From contig CAUESV010000006.1 in assembly GCA_959020715.1 (NCBI GenBank), forward strand, positions 54,350-118,349: 64,000 nt of DNA, in the 5' to 3' direction. The notes below the pieces were generated by a model, which searched no databases, was not told the origin of the DNA, and worked only from the letters and a program-made list of their open reading frames with translations. Below are positions 59,868 through 64,000 of the stretch, one piece after another (position 1 is the stretch's first letter; the number at the start of each line of letters is the position of its first letter). This stretch comes from an uncultured Collinsella sp. Lineage in GTDB: Bacteria > Actinomycetota > Coriobacteriia > Coriobacteriales > Coriobacteriaceae. The translations under genes and the position numbers were made by a program.

Positions 59868-60500
59868 CTATGCCGTAAGCGGCGCCGCTTCAGCGCCCCT
59901 GCGGCTCTTATTGCCTCGATCTTTCCAGAAGGGCGAAACGGCTTTCTTCGCCCAAAGGGCAGAGAGGCGCGCGATCTGCTTGGACGCCGTCCAGGCACCG
60001 GCTCCCGCGAGGAGCGCCACACCGATGGAAGCGAATCCCATTCCCATCGAGGTTAAAACGTACGGAACATGCCCGATAATGATGCCGTCCACGGTGAACA
60101 GGAGCCCCACCACGCCCGCGCCCCCGAATGCCGCGGCCACGATCCACACGCAGAGCGCAAGAACCCAAATGCAGATGTAGACTGTAGCGGCAACGGCGAC
60201 GAACGCGAGCAGCAGCGGAATCCATACCGGAGAGCCCACGATGGCGAGCGCCCATAGAAGCGCCGTGCTCTTGCGCTTGGTCCTCGCAATTGCGCGCGGC
60301 ACGGCGGGCAGTTCGTCGAGCGTTGCCTCGGCGACCTCACCGAGCGTGCCCATGGCGGCCACAGCCTCGGCCTCCGTCATGCCGTCCTCCATACGGTCGG
60401 CGATGGCCTCCGCGTAGAACTCCTGCGTTTCCTTTACCTGATCTGCCGGCAGGCAGGCCAGAAGCTCGCCCAGCCGGTTCAAGAACTCATCGCGCGTCAT
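59868..60500 (-). CDS. DUF1700 (HAAS domain) membrane protein
   Basis: 210 aa. The N-terminal HAAS domain is typical: MTRDEFLNRLGELLACLPAD, then FYAEAIADRMEDGMTEAEAV with AMGTLGEVA. Three or four membrane spans follow (ALAIVGSPVWIPLLLAFVAV, VLALCVWIVAAAFGGAGVVG and YVLTSMGMGFASIGVALLAG), then a basic tail. Family members are co-encoded with PadR regulators and are thought to sense or transduce envelope stress; no biochemical role is known. Overlaps padR by 14 bp and is followed 14 bp later by the small anchored protein. Confidence 0.88.
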   Translation of the reverse strand: MTRDEFLNRLGELLACLPADQVKETQEFYAEAIADRMEDGMTEAEAVAAMGTLGEVAEATLDELPAVPRAIARTKRKSTALLWALAIVGSPVWIPLLLAFVAVAATVYICIWVLALCVWIVAAAFGGAGVVGLLFTVDGIIIGHVPYVLTSMGMGFASIGVALLAGAGAWTASKQIARLSALWAKKAVSPFWKDRGNKSRRGAEAAPLTA

Positions 60501-60807
60501 GGTGCGCTCCCTTCACGTAACGGTAGATTTCCTGCACGCATGGCCATTCGGCGAGGAACTCGGCGATACGCTCATGCCCGGTGTCCGTGATGCGGTAGTA
60601 CCTTCGCAGCCGCCCGTTGTGCTCGGCGGAGCGCGCCGTGATGCACCCCGCCTTCTCCAGGCGCTTGAGCAACGGATAGAGCGTGGATTCCGTGAGCCCC
60701 ATGCTCGCGGGCACGTCCTTCACGATCTGATAGCCGTAGGATTCCTCGCCCGAGACGGCCGCGAGCACGCAGGCCTCGAGGAAGCCGCGCTTCATCTGTG
60801 CCTCCAT
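60487..60807 (-). CDS. PadR-family transcriptional repressor
   Basis: 106 aa. MKRGFLEACVLAAVSGEESYG, then YQIVKDVPASMGLTESTLYP with LLKRLEKAGCITARSAEHNG and RRYYRITDTGHERI is the PadR winged helix of the small (PadR-s1) type, with the short C-terminal dimer helix. AAAGGAGG lies seven bases before the ATG at 60807. Most such repressors bind their own promoter; an inverted repeat overlaps the -10 box at 60845-60850. First gene of padR-DUF1700-small protein. Confidence 0.92.
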   Translation of the reverse strand: MEAQMKRGFLEACVLAAVSGEESYGYQIVKDVPASMGLTESTLYPLLKRLEKAGCITARSAEHNGRLRRYYRITDTGHERIAEFLAEWPCVQEIYRYVKGAHHDAR

Positions 60808-60843
60808 CCGCACACCTCCTTTCGTTGTATACTGTGTAACACC

Positions 60844-60873
60844 TACTATATGACACATAGTATATGATGTCAA
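60844..60873 (-). promoter_or_regulatory. padR promoter with overlapping inverted repeat
   Basis: On the minus strand TTGACA (60873-60868) and TATAGT (60850-60845) are separated by exactly 17 bp, a near-consensus sigma-A promoter. TACTAT-N7-ATAGTA (60844-60862) overlaps the -10 box and is a likely PadR operator for autorepression. The start codon is about 40 bp downstream. Confidence 0.7.
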
Positions 60874-60879
60874 CAGTTG

Positions 60880-61036
60880 TCGTATAGGGAGTCCGGTCTG
60901 TCTGTCCCCGGTATAGCGACGAGTGTCGGTTGACGCATCGCGCGAAACACCAACCAGTGCCCCTTTGATGCAACTCTCATTCGACCACATTTCTGAGCAG
61001 CTACCTTCCCGCACCAAAGCGTGCCTGATCCCGGGA
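60880..61036. other. Non-coding stretch upstream of the padR promoter
   Basis: Together with the repeats at 61037-61207 this forms a gap of about 400 bp between padR and cutC. I see no coding frame, tRNA or strong structure in 60880-61036. Confidence 0.4.
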
Positions 61037-61092
61037 TAGTCGTTGGGGACGTTCTTGAATGAATAGTCGTTTAAGAACGTCCCCAACGACTA
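61037..61092. repeat. Imperfect copy of the TCGTTGGGGACGTTCTT palindrome
   Basis: TAGTCGTTGGGGACGTTCTT pairs perfectly with AAGAACGTCCCCAACGACTA; the 16-nt middle (GAATGAATAGTCGTTT) is a decayed version of the centre seen at 59451-59520. The position differing from that copy (GTT vs GCT) is matched by a change in the other arm, as expected if pairing is kept or the arms gene-convert. Confidence 0.82.
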
Positions 61093-61106
61093 CTTCTATA
61101 CAGCAA

Positions 61107-61141
61107 AAAGGGGTGCTGACCATTTCGGTCAGCACCCCTTT
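61107..61141. terminator. Bidirectional terminator-like hairpin
   Basis: AAAGGGGTGCTGACC / GGTCAGCACCCCTTT, perfect 15-bp stem, ATTTC loop, A's before and T's after. No gene end adjoins it, so it either ends an unseen transcript or is a leftover of a lost gene. Confidence 0.75.
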
Positions 61142-61144
61142 ATG

Positions 61145-61207
61145 TTGCGGTGGAATAGGGACTAAATGGGAGTCTCAGAGGCCAAAACAGTCCCTATTCC
61201 ACCGCAA
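61145..61207. repeat. 63-nt hairpin with 19-bp perfect arms upstream of cutC
   Basis: TTGCGGTGGAATAGGGACT / AGTCCCTATTCCACCGCAA, 25-nt loop that contains GGCCAAAAC. Four bases after the preceding terminator hairpin. Form and size resemble REP-type elements. It lies 62 bp before the cutC start, so it could also sit in the cutC leader. Confidence 0.78.
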
Positions 61208-61268
61208 CTTCATGGGGATGTGTGACAATGCCCGTCGGAAAACATCTGCTGTCTTTGGGGGTCTATCT

Positions 61269-61946
61269 ATGCTGTATGAGTTTTGTGCCGAGAACTTTGA
61301 GCGGGTGCCGGCAGCTATCGATGCCGGTGCAAAGCGCATCGAGCTGTGCGACAACCTTGCCGTTGGTGGTACCACGCCCTCGGCCGGCGTTATCAGCACT
61401 ACGGTCAGCTATGCTCACGAGCATGACGCGCGAGTGATGTGCATGATTCGCCCGCGTGGCGGTGACTTTCATTACAACCAAGACGAGCTGCGCATGATGG
61501 AGATGGACCTGGGCCTTGCCGTAAGCGCCGGCGTTGACGGCTTGGTCTTTGGCTGCTGCAAGCCCTGCGCTGGCGGATGGGCGCTCGACGAGCTTACGTT
61601 GGGCGCCCTCGTGATGGCCGCGGGCTGCGCGACCGAGGAATGCAAGCGTGAGCCCATCGACATCACCTTCCACATGGCGTTTGATCAGCTCTCGCCCGAG
61701 GCTCAGCTCGACGCCGTCGGCACACTCGCCGATTGCGGCGTTACGCGCATCCTGACGCACGGTGGTGCTGCCGGAACGCCGATCGAGGACAATCTGGAGC
61801 ACCTATCGCGTCTTGTCGAGTATGCGGGCGACCGCCTGACCATCCTTCCCGGTGGCGGCATTTCCACGGCCAACCGCGATACCGTGGCAGCGGCGCTGGG
61901 CGTCTCCGAGCTCCATGGCACCAGGATCGTGCCACTGGAGGTATAA
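61269..61946 (+). CDS. cutC: CutC family protein
   Basis: 225 aa TIM-barrel protein. YEFCAENFERVPAAIDAGAK, then RIELCDNLAVGGTTPSAGVI, MIRPRGGDFHYNQDELRMM, ITFHMAFDQL, RILTHGGAAGTPIEDNLEHL and ILPGGGISTAN are CutC hallmarks. The family was linked to copper tolerance in E. coli but that role has been questioned; a metabolic aldolase-like or isomerase role is possible. ATG 61269 follows GGGGG. The DUF4931 gene begins three bases after the stop. Confidence 0.92.
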   Translation: MLYEFCAENFERVPAAIDAGAKRIELCDNLAVGGTTPSAGVISTTVSYAHEHDARVMCMIRPRGGDFHYNQDELRMMEMDLGLAVSAGVDGLVFGCCKPCAGGWALDELTLGALVMAAGCATEECKREPIDITFHMAFDQLSPEAQLDAVGTLADCGVTRILTHGGAAGTPIEDNLEHLSRLVEYAGDRLTILPGGGISTANRDTVAAALGVSELHGTRIVPLEV

Positions 61947-61949
61947 CCC

Positions 61950-62747
61950 GTGGCGCTGGTATTTGACGTTCAGCAGGCGAACGGTAAGCCCGACGACAAC
62001 CGTCGTCCCGGCACCGCGTGCCCCTTTTGCGATACAGAAGGGCTCACCGACATCATTCGCCGTGATGGCGATTGCATTTGGCTCGAGAATAAGTTCAAGA
62101 CCCTGCGCGCCACCCGTCAAACCGTGCTGATCGAGTCGGCCGATCACGATGCCGACCTAGTGACCTATGAGCCGGATGAACTCCACCATGTGATGCGGTT
62201 TGCCCTGGGTTGCTGGCAGCAGATGATCGATTCACAGCAGTATCGAAGCGTGCTCATGTACAAGAACAAGGGTCCGCTCTCGGGCGGTAGTCTCGTTCAT
62301 CCGCACATGCAGATTGTGGGTTTGGAGCAGGAAAACGGTTATGCTTCGCTGACTTCCGCCAATTTCGAAGGCATAAATGTCTGGCAACAGGAGAGAATCT
62401 CGGTCAACATCTCAACCGAACCGATTATGGGGTTCTTTGAGGTCAATGTTTCAGCCCCGCAGGGAATCGCCGCCAGCGATGACACGAGAGACCAAGCCGA
62501 GGCGGATCTCTTCGCCGATGCGATCCAGGTAGCTCTGCGCTATATCCTGAACGAGCACCACGGTGGTCGCGCAGAGTCGTACAACCTGTTCTTCTATCAC
62601 CTGGGCGGTCGGACCATTGCCAAGGCGCTGCCGCGTTGGGTGGTTTCGCCCTACTTTGTCGGCTATCGTTTGGCCCAGGTCAATGCCGAGACAACGCTCG
62701 ATGTCGATGCTGAGCGCCTGCGTGCGCATCTGGAAACGCTCGTATAG
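61950..62747 (+). CDS. DUF4931 protein, GalT/HIT-like
   Basis: 265 aa from a GTG at 61950. CPFCDTEGL near the N-terminus gives a CxxC zinc pair. GGSLVHPHMQIVGL is the HIT/GalT-type H-x-H-x-Q nucleotidyl-transfer motif, and SGGSL plus HPHMQ are as in DUF4931. YNLFFYHLGG, then WVVSPYFVGYRL complete the fold. It probably transfers or hydrolyses nucleotidyl groups on sugar phosphates; the reaction is not known. Three bases after cutC, hence co-transcribed. Confidence 0.83.
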   Translation: MALVFDVQQANGKPDDNRRPGTACPFCDTEGLTDIIRRDGDCIWLENKFKTLRATRQTVLIESADHDADLVTYEPDELHHVMRFALGCWQQMIDSQQYRSVLMYKNKGPLSGGSLVHPHMQIVGLEQENGYASLTSANFEGINVWQQERISVNISTEPIMGFFEVNVSAPQGIAASDDTRDQAEADLFADAIQVALRYILNEHHGGRAESYNLFFYHLGGRTIAKALPRWVVSPYFVGYRLAQVNAETTLDVDAERLRAHLETLV

Positions 62748-62777
62748 TAAGACCAACACCCGCGTAATGCGGACAGT

Positions 62778-63776
62778 CTAGCGTCCCATGGCGTCGCGGC
62801 CAGCCTCGACCCGCTTGCGCTGGGCGGCGCGCTCCTCGCCGGTCAGGCGCTCAAAGAGATGCCCGATAATTGAGGCCAACACCTGCTGAAACAGCGTTCC
62901 GCACATGACGGGAAACACGACTTCGCCCGGGAAGTACTGCGTGGCGATGACGGCGCCCGAAGAGATGTTACGCATGCCGCAGGTAAAGCACATGGTAGTC
63001 GTCTCGCTATATGGCAGATGGAGCGCACGAGCGACCAGAAAACCGACGACAAAGCCGCTAATGGCGAAGGTCAAAATAAAGAGGGCGACTTCTAGGCGCA
63101 CCGCGTTCATGTGCAGCACGTACTCGCTCATGGCGGTGGAGTTGGACGCGATGACGCCCATCATCATGAACTTGCAGGCGGGCGAGAGCGCGGGGGAGAG
63201 TTTCTCGTGTCCCCATCCGCGCGTGAGTTCGTTGATCACGATGCCGAGCACGGCGGGGATGGCGATCATAAAGGCCATGTCTTGCATCATGCTCGGCACA
63301 TCGATCGAGACGGTGGCACCCAGCAAGAGCTTCAGCGTGAGCGGAATCGTCACAGGCGAGATAACCGAGGACGTCAGGATGATGGTGAGCGCGAGCGGGC
63401 CGTTGCCGCCGAACATACTAATCCACATAAAGGCAGTGACCGCCACGGGTACGCTGTACTCGAGCACGATGCCGCAGACAAGGTTGGGGTTGGAGCCAAA
63501 GAAGAGTGACCCTATGGCATAGGCTGCTATGGGAATGAGCACCGCCGAGACGAGCAGCGCCAAAATCAGGTGCAGGGGACGGCGGAACACCTCAGCGACC
63601 TGGTGGAAGGTGTTACTGAGCGCGCCTTGGAACGTCATAAAGGCGAAGAGGGCGGGAACAATGGGCTTGAGCACGCCGATCTGCTGGGGAAAGAGCACGC
63701 CGAGCGCCACGCAAATCGGAACGATGATCTGCATATGCCCCGCGAGGAACTTTCCCAGTCCAGCCCATTGCTTCAT
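62778..63776 (-). CDS. Bile acid:sodium symporter (BASS) family transporter
   Basis: 332 aa, nine to ten spans. VPICVALGVLFPQQIGVLKP, EYSVPVAVTAFMWISMFGGN and CFTCGMRNISSGAVIATQYF (the conserved G-x-R-N segment) match the BASS/arsenical-resistance-3-like fold. Members carry bile acids, pantothenate, keto acids or organic sulphonates. In a gut organism bile acids are an obvious possibility, but the substrate cannot be read from the sequence. Start at 63776; TATAAAGGGAGTCACGGGAC precedes it on the minus strand. Convergent with the cutC unit. Confidence 0.85.
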   Translation of the reverse strand: MKQWAGLGKFLAGHMQIIVPICVALGVLFPQQIGVLKPIVPALFAFMTFQGALSNTFHQVAEVFRRPLHLILALLVSAVLIPIAAYAIGSLFFGSNPNLVCGIVLEYSVPVAVTAFMWISMFGGNGPLALTIILTSSVISPVTIPLTLKLLLGATVSIDVPSMMQDMAFMIAIPAVLGIVINELTRGWGHEKLSPALSPACKFMMMGVIASNSTAMSEYVLHMNAVRLEVALFILTFAISGFVVGFLVARALHLPYSETTTMCFTCGMRNISSGAVIATQYFPGEVVFPVMCGTLFQQVLASIIGHLFERLTGEERAAQRKRVEAGRDAMGR

Positions 63777-63953
63777 ATGTCCCGTGACTCCCTTTATCTG
63801 CGAACTCGTTTGTATGGATATGCTAGACGCTCGTATGCGTCCGTGCGGCTGAAACGCTCGATTATTTCGAGGCCATTACCGCCATCGTTTGGGTTGATTT
63901 CCGATCTCAGCCGAACACATTGAGCAAATAGGCCGTTCCCGCACCTAGCCGAA

Positions 63954-63993
63954 CGCCCCCGCGGCCCCTCCCGGGGCCCGGGGGCGCCGTTTT
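63954..63993 (+). terminator. GC-rich hairpin near the window end
   Basis: CGCCCCCG pairs with CGGGGGCG and GGCCCC with GGGGCC (one bulged C, 4-nt loop), followed by CCGTTTT. Probably the terminator of a gene lying beyond 64000 on the minus strand or of none visible here. The rest of 63777-63953 holds no recognised gene. Confidence 0.55.
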
Positions 63994-64000
63994 CCCAGTT

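Overview
The window looks like chromosomal DNA of a gut-type anaerobic actinobacterium of class Coriobacteriia, most likely Collinsella or a close relative. This is inferred from the GC-rich sequence, densely packed genes on both strands, reverse rubrerythrin in place of aerobic peroxide defences, an electron-bifurcating type lactate dehydrogenase/Etf module, a long single-chain PurL and Tat-type lipoproteins. No rRNA, tRNA, CRISPR array, phage genes or replication origin was recognised. Layout: 1-4021 holds a LysR regulator (cut by the window edge), a peptide deformylase, a 14-TM drug-efflux type MFS protein and an RGG-repeat protein with a MarR-like winged helix. 4026-5850 is an intergenic repeat region split by an IS110-family (IS1111 group) element whose pre-insertion site can be rebuilt. 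5891-8950 is the vitamin B6 block (pdxST with divergent pdxR-like regulator). 9022-13676 carries reverse rubrerythrin, an alcohol/aldehyde dehydrogenase pair, a HIRAN protein, a 59-residue protein and a phosphoesterase. 13815-25241 mixes a DUF2130 protein, a DUF3516 helicase, TrmB and another methyltransferase, an XRE/DUF4097 pair, and elp3 with a spermidine-synthase-like gene. 25268-30886 (minus strand) is a three-gene operon, TerB_N/TerB_C protein - BrxD-like ATPase - Lhr-like helicase, which is the best candidate for a poorly described DNA-processing or defence system. 31810-35015 (minus strand) is a five-gene extracytoplasmic locus with a sortase-type anchor. 35361-38986 encodes a FAD lactate/glycolate dehydrogenase with EtfB and ferredoxin-fused EtfA. 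38983-52714 contains housekeeping and transport genes (HD hydrolase, azlCD, kdgT-like, a diguanylate cyclase, EamA, purL, a cation/proton antiporter, an SDR, hom). 52965-59264 is a complete branched-chain amino-acid ABC transporter with two tandem binding proteins (livJ-livJ-livH-livM-livG-livF). 59451-61207 is dominated by palindromes and a padR/DUF1700 unit. 61269-63776 holds cutC, a DUF4931 gene and a BASS-family transporter. The most unusual material is non-coding. A roughly 220-bp composite repeat occurs twice (4056-4170 continuing at 5700-5780, and 59297-59520). Its 15-bp stem differs at five pairs between copies, all compensated. One copy ends in a 70-bp perfect palindrome. The other copy was used as the target of the IS1111-like element, with a CT dinucleotide at both junctions. 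At 50077-50308 eight 14-bp half-sites alternate in orientation.
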